NCBI GenBank assembly: GCA_002083435.1
Contig: LWDJ01000049.1
Location: 1 to 64,000 of the forward strand
Length of the DNA stretch: 64,000 bases
Direction of reading: 5' to 3'
Origin: Proteobacteria bacterium SG_bin6
GTDB lineage: Bacteria > Pseudomonadota > Alphaproteobacteria > Sphingomonadales > Sphingomonadaceae
In this document: positions 16,493 through 26,751 of the stretch, in pieces
Position numbering within the stretch: position 1 is the first letter of the stretch
Layout of the letters: each line of letters starts with the position of its first letter
The notes under the pieces: generated by a model
What the model was told of the DNA's origin: nothing
Seen by the model: the letters and a program-made list of their open reading frames with translations, nothing else
Databases searched by the model: none
Program-made: the position numbers and the translations under genes

Positions 16493-17224
16493 ATGAAACG
16501 TTTCCTTCTCGCCGTGCTGATGAGCGGGCTGGCCGGCGCCAGTGTCGCCGTCGCCCAGACCGGCACGGGCACGCCGCCCGCGCCGCCCCCGCCGCCGCTT
16601 CATGGCGACCTGGATGGCGACGGGCAGGTGAGCCGCGCCGAGTTCCTCGCCGGGGCCGCGCGCCATTTCGACGCGATGGATAGCAACAAGGACGGCGTAC
16701 TCAGCCGCGACGAACGCCGCGCCTGGCACGACGCACATCGCCGCTCCGGCCCCGGCGGCCCGGGTGGCCCTGGTGGTCCCGGCGCCGATGGTCCGCCGCC
16801 GCCGGGCGATGCCCCGTCGCCGCCACCGCCCGGCCAGGGTTTCGGGGGCGGGCGCGGCTTCGGCGGCCCGCTCGGGATGCTCCAGCGGCTCGATCTCGAT
16901 GGCGACGGCAAGGTGACCCGCGCCGAATATGAAGCCCCCTTCGCGCTGCTCGACACGAACAAGGATGGCGTGATCGACCAGACCGAGCTGGCCGCCGCGC
17001 CGCAGGGTCCGGGCGGCGGCGGGCGGTTGCATCGGCTCGACCGCGACGGCGATGGCAAGGTCAGCCGCGCCGAATATGCGATGATCTTCGATCGGCTCGA
17101 CACCAACAAGGACGGCGTCGTCGACGCGAGCGAGGTGGCGGCGCTGCGCGCGCGCTTCGGCGGCGGGCGCTTCGGCGGGCGGCGCTTCGGGCGCGGCGGG
17201 CTGGACCAGCCCCAGGGCGAATGA
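16493..17224 (+). CDS. exported calcium-binding protein with six EF-hand loops
   Basis: This 243-residue protein has a signal peptide (KRFLLAVLMSGLAGASVAVAQ). It carries six EF-hand loops in three pairs, starting at D39, D63, D134, D154, D183 and D203, for example DLDGDGQVSRAE and DTNKDGVVDASE. Each has acidic residues at positions 1, 3, 5 and 12 or close substitutes. Gly/Pro-rich linkers separate the pairs. It probably binds calcium in the periplasm or outside the cell. It is followed after 80 bp by a two-component system on the same strand, with a hairpin between them. Confidence 0.9.
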   Translation: MKRFLLAVLMSGLAGASVAVAQTGTGTPPAPPPPPLHGDLDGDGQVSRAEFLAGAARHFDAMDSNKDGVLSRDERRAWHDAHRRSGPGGPGGPGGPGADGPPPPGDAPSPPPPGQGFGGGRGFGGPLGMLQRLDLDGDGKVTRAEYEAPFALLDTNKDGVIDQTELAAAPQGPGGGGRLHRLDRDGDGKVSRAEYAMIFDRLDTNKDGVVDASEVAALRARFGGGRFGGRRFGRGGLDQPQGE

Positions 17225-17230
17225 CCCAAA

Positions 17231-17266
17231 CCGGGCGCCGCCCCCAAGCCGTCGCGCGGCGCCCGG
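17231..17266 (+). terminator. hairpin between the EF-hand gene and its two-component system
   Basis: CCGGGCGCCGC and GCGGCGCCCGG form a perfect 11-bp stem just after the EF-hand stop. No T-run follows, so it may be a partial terminator or an mRNA-stabilising stem that lets the first gene be expressed more than the regulators. Confidence 0.5.
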
Positions 17267-17304
17267 CAATTCCCAACCCCCTTCCGCCCCGGTAAAGCCC
17301 GATC

Positions 17305-18024
17305 ATGGCCGATCTGCCCCATCTGCTTCTGGTCGATGACGAGCGCTCGATCCGCGAGCCGCTCGCGCATTTCCTCGTCAAGCAGGGGTTCCGCGTCACC
17401 CAGGCGAGCGACGCCGATCAGGCGCGCCAGCGGCTCGCCGCCTATGCGATCGACCTCGTCATCCTCGACATCATGATGCCGGGCGAAGACGGGCTGTCGC
17501 TCACCCGCCACATCCGCGCGACCAGCGAGCTGCCGGTGATCCTGCTCACCGCGAAAAGCGAGGAGACCGATCGCATCGTCGGGCTGGAAATGGGCGCGGA
17601 CGATTACGTGGTGAAGCCCTTTTCGCCGCGCGAGCTCGCGACCCGCGCCAAGGTGGTGCTGCGCCGGGTGACGGCGGGAGGCGCGCGGCTTCACGCGCCC
17701 GAGGCGAGCAGCTATGGCTTCGCCGGCTGGGTGCTCAAGACCGGCGAACGCGCGCTGATCGACCGCGAGGGCGTGTCGGTCGCGCTGTCAACCGGCGAGT
17801 ATAACCTGCTGCTCGCGCTGGTGCAGCGCCCGCGCCAGGTGCTGACGCGCGACCAGCTGCTCGATCTGACCCAGGGGCGCGAGGCGGGGCCGTTCGACCG
17901 CGCGATCGACAATCAGGTCAGCCGCCTGCGCCGCAAGATCGAACCCGATCCCAAAGCGCCGGAAATCATCAAGACGGTGTGGGGCGGCGGCTATACGCTC
18001 GCCTGCGAAGTCACCAAATTGTGA
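17305..18024 (+). CDS. OmpR/PhoB-family response regulator
   Basis: This 239-residue regulator has a receiver domain with acidic pocket VDDE (D11, D12), phosphoacceptor D55 in LVILDIMMPGEDG and K in DYVVKPFSPREL. The C-terminal winged helix includes LTRDQLLDLTQGREAGPFDRAID and VSRLRRKIEPDP. Its stop overlaps the kinase GTG start (GTGA), so they form a cognate pair. The upstream EF-hand gene is the obvious candidate target. Confidence 0.93.
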   Translation: MADLPHLLLVDDERSIREPLAHFLVKQGFRVTQASDADQARQRLAAYAIDLVILDIMMPGEDGLSLTRHIRATSELPVILLTAKSEETDRIVGLEMGADDYVVKPFSPRELATRAKVVLRRVTAGGARLHAPEASSYGFAGWVLKTGERALIDREGVSVALSTGEYNLLLALVQRPRQVLTRDQLLDLTQGREAGPFDRAIDNQVSRLRRKIEPDPKAPEIIKTVWGGGYTLACEVTKL

Positions 18025-19373
18025 GCTGGCTGAAGCGCTTCGCGCCGCGCAGCCTGGGCGGGCAGATCGCACTGCTGATCGCCGCCGCGCTGCTGATCGC
18101 GCAGGCGATCAACTTCGCGATCATCTTCCAGGGCCGCCGCGCGGTGCGGTTGCAAGTGGTGGTGCAGCCGGTGGTGACACGCGTGATCGACGCCGAGGAG
18201 CGGATCGCGGGCGGCCGCTTCCGTCCCGGGCCGCGGGCGCGGGTGCGGCTGGAGGCGGCGAACCCGATCACCGGCAGCACCAGTCGCGAAGTGGCGGTCG
18301 AACAGGCGTTGCGCGCCGAACTCGCCGATGCCGGCTTTCGCCCGCGCTCGATCGTCACCCAGGTGCAGCCGGTCGCGATCAACGACCCGCGCCTCGCCAG
18401 CCTACCACCGCGCCAGGCCCGGCGGCTGCGCCGCGCCGGGCATGAGCTGGTGATCGCGATCGAGCGCCCGGCGGGCAATTGGCTGGTGCTGCGCAGCTTC
18501 TGGCCGCGCGGCGACGGACCGCTGATCGCGACCCTCTTGCTCCAGACGCTGATCCTGTACCTCGCGCTGCTGCTGCCGCTGCTTTGGGCGACGCGGCGCA
18601 TCTCCGGCCCGTTGCGCTCGCTGGCGAGCGCCGCGCGCCGCTTCCAGCCGGGCGACAGCGAGTCGCCGATCGAGGAGCGCGGCCCCTATGACGTGCGCGC
18701 GCTGATCGCCGCGTTCAACCAGTTGCGCGGCCGGGTGGGCGCGATGCTGGAGGAGAAGGACCGGATGCTGGGCGCGATCGGCCATGATCTGCGCACCCCG
18801 CTCGCCGCCTTGCGGGTGCGGATCGAATCGGTTGAGGACGAGACCGACCGCGCGAAAATGGCCGAGACGATCGATGAGATGAGCAAGACGCTCGACGACA
18901 TCCTCTCGCTCGCGCGGCTGGGGCGTTCGAGCGAACCGCCGGTCGCGACCGATCTCGGCGCGCTGGTCGAGGCGGTGGTCGACGATTTCCAGGCGCTGGG
19001 CGCGGTGGTGACGCTCGCCGAGGTGCCGCGCGTCCGGCTGAAGCTGCGCCCCGCGCTGATGCGCCGGGCGTTGCGCAACCTGATCGAGAATGCGGTGAAA
19101 TATGGCGGCCGCGCCGATCTGTCGGTGGTGGTGCGCCCGGCCGAAGTCGCGATCCAGATTGTCGATGCCGGCCCCGGCATTCCCGAGGACAGGCTGGAGC
19201 ATGTGTTCGATCCGTTCGTGCGGATCGAGGGATCACGCAACCGTGACACCGGCGGCGCGGGGCTTGGCCTCGCGCTCGCCCGCGCGATCGTACGCGAGGC
19301 GGGCGGCGACATCGCCCTGGAGAACCGCGCCGAGGGCGGGCTGGAAGCGACCATACTGCTCCCGCGACGGTAA
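18021..19373 (+). CDS. sensor histidine kinase (EnvZ-like)
   Basis: This 450-residue membrane kinase starts at GTG 18021; the longer upstream frame lies inside the regulator gene. TM1 is around residues 15-37 (IALLIAAALLIAQAINFAIIF), a periplasmic sensor region follows to about 165, and TM2 is near 170-192. A HAMP domain comes next, then the phosphoacceptor H255 in GHDLRTPLAALRVRIE. ATP-binding boxes are NLIENAVKYGG, DAGPGIPED and GGAGLGLALARAIV. The periplasmic part has no recognised ligand motif. Confidence 0.93.
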   Translation: MSWLKRFAPRSLGGQIALLIAAALLIAQAINFAIIFQGRRAVRLQVVVQPVVTRVIDAEERIAGGRFRPGPRARVRLEAANPITGSTSREVAVEQALRAELADAGFRPRSIVTQVQPVAINDPRLASLPPRQARRLRRAGHELVIAIERPAGNWLVLRSFWPRGDGPLIATLLLQTLILYLALLLPLLWATRRISGPLRSLASAARRFQPGDSESPIEERGPYDVRALIAAFNQLRGRVGAMLEEKDRMLGAIGHDLRTPLAALRVRIESVEDETDRAKMAETIDEMSKTLDDILSLARLGRSSEPPVATDLGALVEAVVDDFQALGAVVTLAEVPRVRLKLRPALMRRALRNLIENAVKYGGRADLSVVVRPAEVAIQIVDAGPGIPEDRLEHVFDPFVRIEGSRNRDTGGAGLGLALARAIVREAGGDIALENRAEGGLEATILLPRR

Positions 19374-19413
19374 GCGCGGCGGGCGCATCGACCCGGCGGT
19401 CGTGCCGCGCTTC

Positions 19414-19499
19414 GACCCACCCCCAACCCCCTCCCTTTCAGGAGGGGAGGATGAAGCTATCCTTAGCCTCTCCCTGAAAGGGAGGGGTTGGGGTGGGTC
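19414..19499. repeat. CCCCTCCC-type intergenic inverted repeat
   Basis: The arm beginning GACCCACCCCCAACC is mirrored by GGTTGGGGTGGGTC, with small indels, giving a stem of nearly 30 bp around a short GAAGCTAT-containing centre. It lies between the convergent kinase and glycosylase genes and likely ends both transcripts. Relatives occur at 38929-39085 and 52337-52361. Confidence 0.7.
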
Positions 19500-19531
19500 T
19501 GACTAGCGCCCAAACCGAACAATTCGCACCC

Positions 19532-20107
19532 CTACCCCAGCGCCCGCCTTACCTCCGCCCGCAGCAAGGGCAGCGTCTCCGCCTCGAACCAAGGGTTGCG
19601 CCGCATCCAGCCGACCACGCGCCAACTGGGATGCGGCAGCGGGAAGATCGGCAGGAACTCGGCGGCGCGGCGGACCGCCTCGGTCATCGGCAGGCGCGTG
19701 GGGAGATAGGCGGCCTGCGCATGGATGCCAATCAACAGCCGCAGCCGCACTCCCGGCATCGCGCCGCGCAGCCGGGCGTGCCACAAGGGCGCGCATTCGG
19801 GGCGCGGCGGCAGATCGCCCCCGCCCTTCACCGCGCCCGGATAGCAGAACCCCATCGGCACGATCGCGAGACGTTCGGGATCATAGAATTCCGCCGCGCT
19901 CATCCCCAGCCAGCCGCGCAGCCGGTCGCCGCTCGCGTCGGTCCACGGGATGCCGCTCGCATGGGCCTTGGTCCCCGGCGCCTGGCTGGTGATCAGCACG
20001 CGCGCGCCGCCGCCGATCTGCAGCACCGGGCGCGGCCCGAGCGGCAGATGCGCCGCGCAGTGCCGGCAAGCGCCGACTTCGGCGCGCAGGGCGGCAAGGT
20101 CGCTCAA
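19532..20107 (-). CDS. uracil-DNA glycosylase-like family protein
   Basis: This 191-residue protein is of the compact uracil-DNA-glycosylase superfamily (UDG-like, sometimes called YqfM-type). It begins with a Cys pair in GACRHCAAHLPLGPRPVLQ, has the motif LITSQAPGTKAHASG-IPW and the late motif PLPHPSWR where UDGs carry the catalytic HPS. The Cys residues could be metal-linked. Whether it removes uracil is unproven. Its ATG overlaps the DUF488 stop. Confidence 0.8.
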   Translation of the reverse strand: MSDLAALRAEVGACRHCAAHLPLGPRPVLQIGGGARVLITSQAPGTKAHASGIPWTDASGDRLRGWLGMSAAEFYDPERLAIVPMGFCYPGAVKGGGDLPPRPECAPLWHARLRGAMPGVRLRLLIGIHAQAAYLPTRLPMTEAVRRAAEFLPIFPLPHPSWRVVGWMRRNPWFEAETLPLLRAEVRRALG

Positions 20108-20460
20108 GCGCGCTCGGCGAGCAGCGCGGCGAGGACGCGGGCCTGGTTATGCACCTCGTCCTTGGCGCCATAGAGCAAGGTCACCGGCCCCGCCGCCACC
20201 AGCGCGACAAGCTGATCGAGCGCCGCCACCCGCTCGGGCGCGGCGAGCTCGGCGCGGTAGCGCGCCTCGAACTCGCTCCACAGCGCGACCTGGTGATGGA
20301 ACCAGCGGCGCAGGCCGTCGCTCGGCGCGATGTCCTTCAGCCACAGGTCGACGGCGGCCGCCTCCTTGCTCAGTCCGCGCGGCCAGAGCCGATCGACCAG
20401 CACGCGGGTGCCATCATCGACGGCGGGCGGGAGGTAGATGCGTTTCAGGCGGGGGACCAT
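20104..20460 (-). CDS. DUF488 family protein
   Basis: This 118-residue protein matches the DUF488 family by KRIYLPPAVDDGTRVLVDRL, WPRGLSKEAAAVDLWLKD and VTLLYGAKDEVHNQA. It has no signal peptide. The function of the family is not established. It is the first gene of a two-gene unit with the glycosylase-like gene (4-nt overlap). Confidence 0.88.
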   Translation of the reverse strand: MVPRLKRIYLPPAVDDGTRVLVDRLWPRGLSKEAAAVDLWLKDIAPSDGLRRWFHHQVALWSEFEARYRAELAAPERVAALDQLVALVAAGPVTLLYGAKDEVHNQARVLAALLAERA

Positions 20461-20487
20461 CCACCCCCTATAGCGCCGCGACGCGCC

Positions 20488-20637
20488 TCAGCGAAGCGCC
20501 CAGGCGGGCCAGGTGATGACGAACTGCGCCGCCGTCGCGACCGGCGATCCGGCGACCGTGCCTTCCGCCATGATGTCGTTCCAGCGGCAATAGGCCGCCA
20601 GCATGCCCACGATCAGATAGATGCCAATCAGAACCAC
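20488..20637 (-). CDS. small membrane protein of 49 residues
   Basis: A short frame from GTG 20637 encodes VLIGIYLIVGMLAAYCRW at its N-terminus, a single membrane-spanning helix, then a soluble tail ending VITWPAWALR. GGGAGG lies 8 nt before the GTG, a good ribosome site. It lies between the MFS gene and the DUF488 gene on the same strand. I do not recognise it, and its function is unknown. Confidence 0.6.
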   Translation of the reverse strand: MVLIGIYLIVGMLAAYCRWNDIMAEGTVAGSPVATAAQFVITWPAWALR

Positions 20638-20728
20638 GCGTCCGCCTCCCAGGCTCCACCGGGCACGGCGTACACAAGCCGCCCGGCGCGCGCCATCCGC
20701 GCGAGCGCGTATCGGCCCCGTAAGGAAA

Positions 20729-20757
20729 CCCCCGCCCGCGCGGCACGCGGACGGGGG
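20729..20757 (-). terminator. terminator after the MHS transporter gene
   Basis: On the minus strand a GC-rich stem (CCCCCGTCCGCG with CGCGGGCGGGGG, one mismatch) follows the transporter stop by about 24 bp and leads into TTTCCTT. The short T-run suggests moderate strength. Confidence 0.6.
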
Positions 20758-20780
20758 CGAAGCGCCAGCATCGGCGGGGC

Positions 20781-22445
20781 TCAGGCGTCGATGTTGCGCT
20801 TGTTGGTCTCGGGCAGCAGCACCAGGCCGACCAGCACCGTCAGCGCGGCGATGATCACCGGATACCAGAGCCCGGCATAGATATCCCCGGTCGCCGCCGT
20901 CACCGCGAAGGCGGTGGTCGGCAGGAAGCCGCCGAACCAGCCATTGCCGAGGTGATAGGGCAACGACATCGAGGTGTAGCGGATGCGGCTGGGGAACAGC
21001 TCGACGAGCATCGCCGCGATCGGGCCGTAAACCATCGTCACCAGCAGCACGAGCGCGAACAGCACCGCGATCACCATCGGCACGTTCATCGCCGCGAGAT
21101 CGGCCTTGGCCGGATAGCCCGCGCCGGCGAGCGCCGCCTTCACCGCTTCCTGATAGGCCTTGATCGCGTCCTTGCGCGCCGCGCCCGTCAGCTTGGCGGG
21201 ATCGGGCGCGACCAGGTTCTGCCCGCCGATGCGGATCGCGGCGATGTCGCCCGGGGCGGCGGCGACATTTTCGTAATTATACCCGCCCTTCGCCAGATAG
21301 GCCTTGGCGATATCGCAGCTGCTGGCATCGAACTTGTTCTTGCCGACCGGATCGAACTGAAACGAACATTCGCCGGGATTGGCGCGCACGCTGATCGGCG
21401 CGCGGACCTGTGCTTCGGCGAGCGCGGGGTTGGCGGCGTCGGTCAGCGCGTGGAACAGCGGGAAATAGCTCGCCGCCGCCAGCGCGCAGCCGGCAAGGAT
21501 GATCGGCTTGCGTCCGATCCGGTCCGACAGCGCGCCGAACAGCACGAAGAAGGGCGTGCCAAGCGCGAGCGCGACCGCGATCAGCACGTTCGCGGTGACG
21601 CCATCGACCTTCATCACTTTTTCCAGGAAGAACAGCGCGTAGAACTGGCCCGTGTACCAGACCACCGCCTGCCCCGCGACCGCGCCGAACAGCGCGATCA
21701 GCACGAAGCGCAGGTTGAACCAGTTGCCGAACGATTCCTTCAGCGGCGATTTGCTGGTTTTGCCCTCGGCCTTCATCTGCCGATAGACCGGGCTTTCGTT
21801 GAGCTGGAGGCGGATCCACAAAGACAGCACCAGCAGCACGGCGGAGGCGAGGAACGGAATCCGCCAGCCCCAGCCGGTGAACGCCTCTTCCCCCAGCCCC
21901 CAACGCACGCCGATCACCACGAGCAGCGAGGCGAACAGGCCGAGCGTCGCGGTGGTCTGGATCCAGCTGGTGTAAAGCCCGCGTTTATTATTCGGCGCGT
22001 GCTCCGCCACGTAAGTTGCGGCGCCACCATATTGCCCGCCGAGCGCCAACCCCTGCAGGATGCGCAGCGACACCAGCAGCAGCGGCGCGGCGACGCCGAT
22101 CGTCGCGTAATTGGGGAGCAAGCCAACCGCGAAGGTCGATGCGCCCATGATCCCCATCGTCACCAGGAACGTGTTCTTGCGCCCGACCAGATCGCCGATC
22201 CGCCCAAACACGATCGCCCCGAACGGCCGCACCGCGAAGCCCGCGGCGAAGGCGGCGAGCGCCAGGATGAAGCCCGTCGTCTCGTTCACCCCGGCGAAGA
22301 ACTGGCTGGAGATGAAGGTCGCGAGCAGCCCGTAGAGATAGAAGTCGTACCATTCGAACACGGTGCCGAGTGACGATGCCGCGATCACCATCTTCTCGCT
22401 CGATGTCGCGGCATGGTGTTTGGGCAGCGGATAGGTGGTGGCCAT
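20781..22445 (-). CDS. MFS transporter, metabolite:H+ symporter type
   Basis: This 554-residue twelve-helix carrier belongs to the MHS branch of the MFS. Diagnostic motifs are VFEWYDFYLYG in TM1, GRIGDLVGRKNTF in loop 2-3, RILQGLALGGQYGGA in TM4 and ALSDRIGRKPI in loop 8-9. MHS carriers import organic acids and osmolytes with protons. Residues about 345-450 form an extra hydrophilic loop between TM9 and TM10 with two cysteines (GECSF and SSCDIAKAYL). It lies next to a porin and divergent from acetyl-CoA synthetase, so a short carboxylate such as acetate is a sensible guess. Confidence 0.9.
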   Translation of the reverse strand: MATTYPLPKHHAATSSEKMVIAASSLGTVFEWYDFYLYGLLATFISSQFFAGVNETTGFILALAAFAAGFAVRPFGAIVFGRIGDLVGRKNTFLVTMGIMGASTFAVGLLPNYATIGVAAPLLLVSLRILQGLALGGQYGGAATYVAEHAPNNKRGLYTSWIQTTATLGLFASLLVVIGVRWGLGEEAFTGWGWRIPFLASAVLLVLSLWIRLQLNESPVYRQMKAEGKTSKSPLKESFGNWFNLRFVLIALFGAVAGQAVVWYTGQFYALFFLEKVMKVDGVTANVLIAVALALGTPFFVLFGALSDRIGRKPIILAGCALAAASYFPLFHALTDAANPALAEAQVRAPISVRANPGECSFQFDPVGKNKFDASSCDIAKAYLAKGGYNYENVAAAPGDIAAIRIGGQNLVAPDPAKLTGAARKDAIKAYQEAVKAALAGAGYPAKADLAAMNVPMVIAVLFALVLLVTMVYGPIAAMLVELFPSRIRYTSMSLPYHLGNGWFGGFLPTTAFAVTAATGDIYAGLWYPVIIAALTVLVGLVLLPETNKRNIDA

Positions 22446-22464
22446 GATCCTCTCCTTTGCTGAC

Positions 22465-23856
22465 TTAGAAGCTATATTTGCCGGCGATTTCGACCCGGTC
22501 CAGCCGGCCGCTCGCGCCGCTCACCAGCGCGCGCTCGCCGTGGCGATATTCGATGCCGAGGTCGAAGCCCTTGACCGGTGACCAGAACAGGTTCGCCGCC
22601 CCGCTCCACGCCTGGCGGTTGAAGGCGTTGAAGGTGCCGGGGGCGAGGCCCGTGGGGTAGCCGACGCGCTGATAGCCGAACATCACCGAGCTGCGCAGCG
22701 CCGTGCTCCACGGCACGCGGACCGCCGCGAAGGCGGCGAAATTCTCGGTGAGCAGCAGCTTGCCGGTCGCGGGCACCACGATCGCGTCGGGCGCGAAGTT
22801 CAGCCCCAGATAGCGGCCGAGCCCCTGGCCATAGCTCGCCATGAAGCGCAGGTCATAGCGCTTGCCCGCCCCAAACGGGATCTTGCCGGCGGCGCTCAAG
22901 CCCCAGCCGATCTGGGCATCGCGCTGCACGCCATTTTCGGCGCGCAGCTGGAACACCGCCCCGGCAAGCGACAATTCGCCGAACGACGCCGCATAGTTCA
23001 GCCGCGAGACGAAATCGGGCAGGTGATTATCGTCATTCTCGATCAGCGTCGGCGAGGTGGTCGTGGCGGTCGAGGTTTGCGGGTTCTCGATCGCCAGATG
23101 CAGCGTCGCCGCCTTGGAGAGCTTCAGCGAATAGCGGATCAGCGGCTGACGGACGAACACCGATCCTTCGGTGGGACCGATGAAATCGGTCGTCTCGGGC
23201 AGCGCCGCGACATATTGGAAGGTGCTCCAATCCTGCCCGATCAGCAGATTGTCGAACTGGATATACGCCCGGCGCAACGCCAGATCATAGCCGTTGGTGG
23301 TGCGCTCGCTGCCCTGCGTGCCTGTCGCCGTCTGGAAATCGGTTTCGACATAGCCCTTCAGGCTGTGCTTGCCGACATCGGTCGACAGGCTGAGGTAGAG
23401 CCGGGTCTGCTTGGCCGAGAAGTCATTCTCGGTCGTGGCTCGCGGACCGCCGATCGGAATCTGCTGCGGCAGATAAAAATCACGCCCCAGCGCGAGCGGC
23501 GCGATCTCGCCACCGCTATAACGGGTGACATTCGCCACCGTCTTGATGAAGCCGCCGATCTTCAGCGTGGTACCACCAACGCGGAACCCCTCGGCGGGGG
23601 CGGCGGGCTTGCCTTCCATCGCGGCGATGCGGACTTCGGTCGCCTTGGTCGCGGCGCCTTGCGCGACCACGCTCGCCTCGGTCCTGGCGACCTGGGCGCG
23701 CGCGGCATCGAGTTCGGCGCGTAACGCCGCGACAGCTTCCTCGAGCTGCTTGAGCCGCGCCTCCATCGCCGACGGGTCCGCCGTCTGCGCCCGCGCCGCG
23801 CCCGGCACCGCGACGATCGCGGCGGCGGCGAGTAACATTGCCCGGGATCGTGCCAC
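22465..23856 (-). CDS. DcaP-like outer-membrane porin
   Basis: This 463-residue protein has a signal peptide (SRAMLLAAAAIVAVPGAARAQ), then an N-terminal coiled coil (MEARLKQLEEAVAALRAELD). The beta-barrel starts TLKIGGFIKTVANVTRYSGG and ends in the outer-membrane signature IAGKYSF with terminal Phe. DcaP-type trimeric porins admit dicarboxylates and related acids. The start is GTG 23856 with AAGGAG 8 nt upstream; the longer frame crosses the divergent promoter region. It is 19 bp before the MHS transporter, so the two form an outer/inner membrane uptake pair. Confidence 0.85.
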   Translation of the reverse strand: MARSRAMLLAAAAIVAVPGAARAQTADPSAMEARLKQLEEAVAALRAELDAARAQVARTEASVVAQGAATKATEVRIAAMEGKPAAPAEGFRVGGTTLKIGGFIKTVANVTRYSGGEIAPLALGRDFYLPQQIPIGGPRATTENDFSAKQTRLYLSLSTDVGKHSLKGYVETDFQTATGTQGSERTTNGYDLALRRAYIQFDNLLIGQDWSTFQYVAALPETTDFIGPTEGSVFVRQPLIRYSLKLSKAATLHLAIENPQTSTATTTSPTLIENDDNHLPDFVSRLNYAASFGELSLAGAVFQLRAENGVQRDAQIGWGLSAAGKIPFGAGKRYDLRFMASYGQGLGRYLGLNFAPDAIVVPATGKLLLTENFAAFAAVRVPWSTALRSSVMFGYQRVGYPTGLAPGTFNAFNRQAWSGAANLFWSPVKGFDLGIEYRHGERALVSGASGRLDRVEIAGKYSF

Positions 23857-24008
23857 GGTGCCCTCTCCTTGCCATCGGCGGTCACTGCCGCCTCTGGCCA
23901 GGAAAGCTCTCCCATCGCCGCCTTGGCGCCTAGTTAGACCTTGGTCGAAGGTGCATGGCGCCGCGCACCGCGTTATGCTCGCCGGCAAAACCATTGGGAG
24001 AGACGGCG

Positions 24009-25960
<1,952 letters not shown>

Positions 25961-25964
<4 letters not shown>

Positions 25965-26587
25965 GCGACGGCCAGATCCTGATCGCCGACGATCACCCGC
26001 TGTTCCGCCAGGCGCTGTGCCTGGCGGCGGCGCGGGTCGCCCCGCGCGCGGCGCTGATCGAGGCGGGGACGCTGGCGGCGGCGGCCGAGGCGGCGGCGGG
26101 CGCGGACGCGCTGCGGCTGATCCTGCTCGATCTGAAGATGCCGGGGGCGCAAGGGTTCTCGGGCGTGGCCTTGCTCCATGCCGAGCGGCCTGAGGTGCCG
26201 ATCCTGATCGTCTCCAGCGCCGAGGGGTTGGGGGTGGCGCAGGAGGCGCGACGCTTCGGCGCGGTGGGCTTCGTCGGCAAGGACGCGCCGCTCGAGGCGA
26301 TCGAAGCCGCGATCACCCAGGCGCTGGCGGGCGAGGTGCTGCCGAGCGCCCCCGACCCAGAACTCGACGCGGTCGCCGAGCGCGTTGCGAGCCTCACGCC
26401 AATGCAGCTGAAAGTGCTGCTGGGGGTGCTGGGCGGCCAGCTGAACAAGCAGATCGCCTATGATCTGGCGATCAGCGAGGCGACGGTAAAAGCGCACATG
26501 ACCGCGATCCTGCGCAAGCTGGACGTGGGAAACCGGACCCAGGCGGTGCTCGCGGCGCGCGCGCTGGGGTTGGGGGTGCGGCATTAG
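25961..26587 (+). CDS. LuxR/NarL-type response regulator, CrbR-like
   Basis: This 208-residue regulator has a receiver domain (ADDHPLFR, phosphoacceptor D57 in LILLDLKMPG, KDAP lysine) and a C-terminal LuxR helix-turn-helix (LTPMQLKVLLGVLGGQLNKQ and ISEATVKAHMTAILRKL). The GTG at 25961 overlaps the acs stop; the longer frame is inside acs. In gammaproteobacteria, CrbR with its SLC5-type kinase CrbS activates acs. Here the same partners surround acs, so control of acetate activation is the likely role. That function is inferred from family and context. Confidence 0.85.
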
Positions 26588-26751
26588 GGGTAGCCGCTTA
26601 CGTCTCGTTCGCCCGAGCCAATCCTAATTGGCGCGCAAACCCGCGAGGTGATGGCGACCCAGACAATCGGACCATGTCCGCCAAAAAACCCCTTGCGGCT
26701 GACGCGACGTCATCCGGCAATAGTCCGCTCATGCCGGATGAGGAGCATGAC

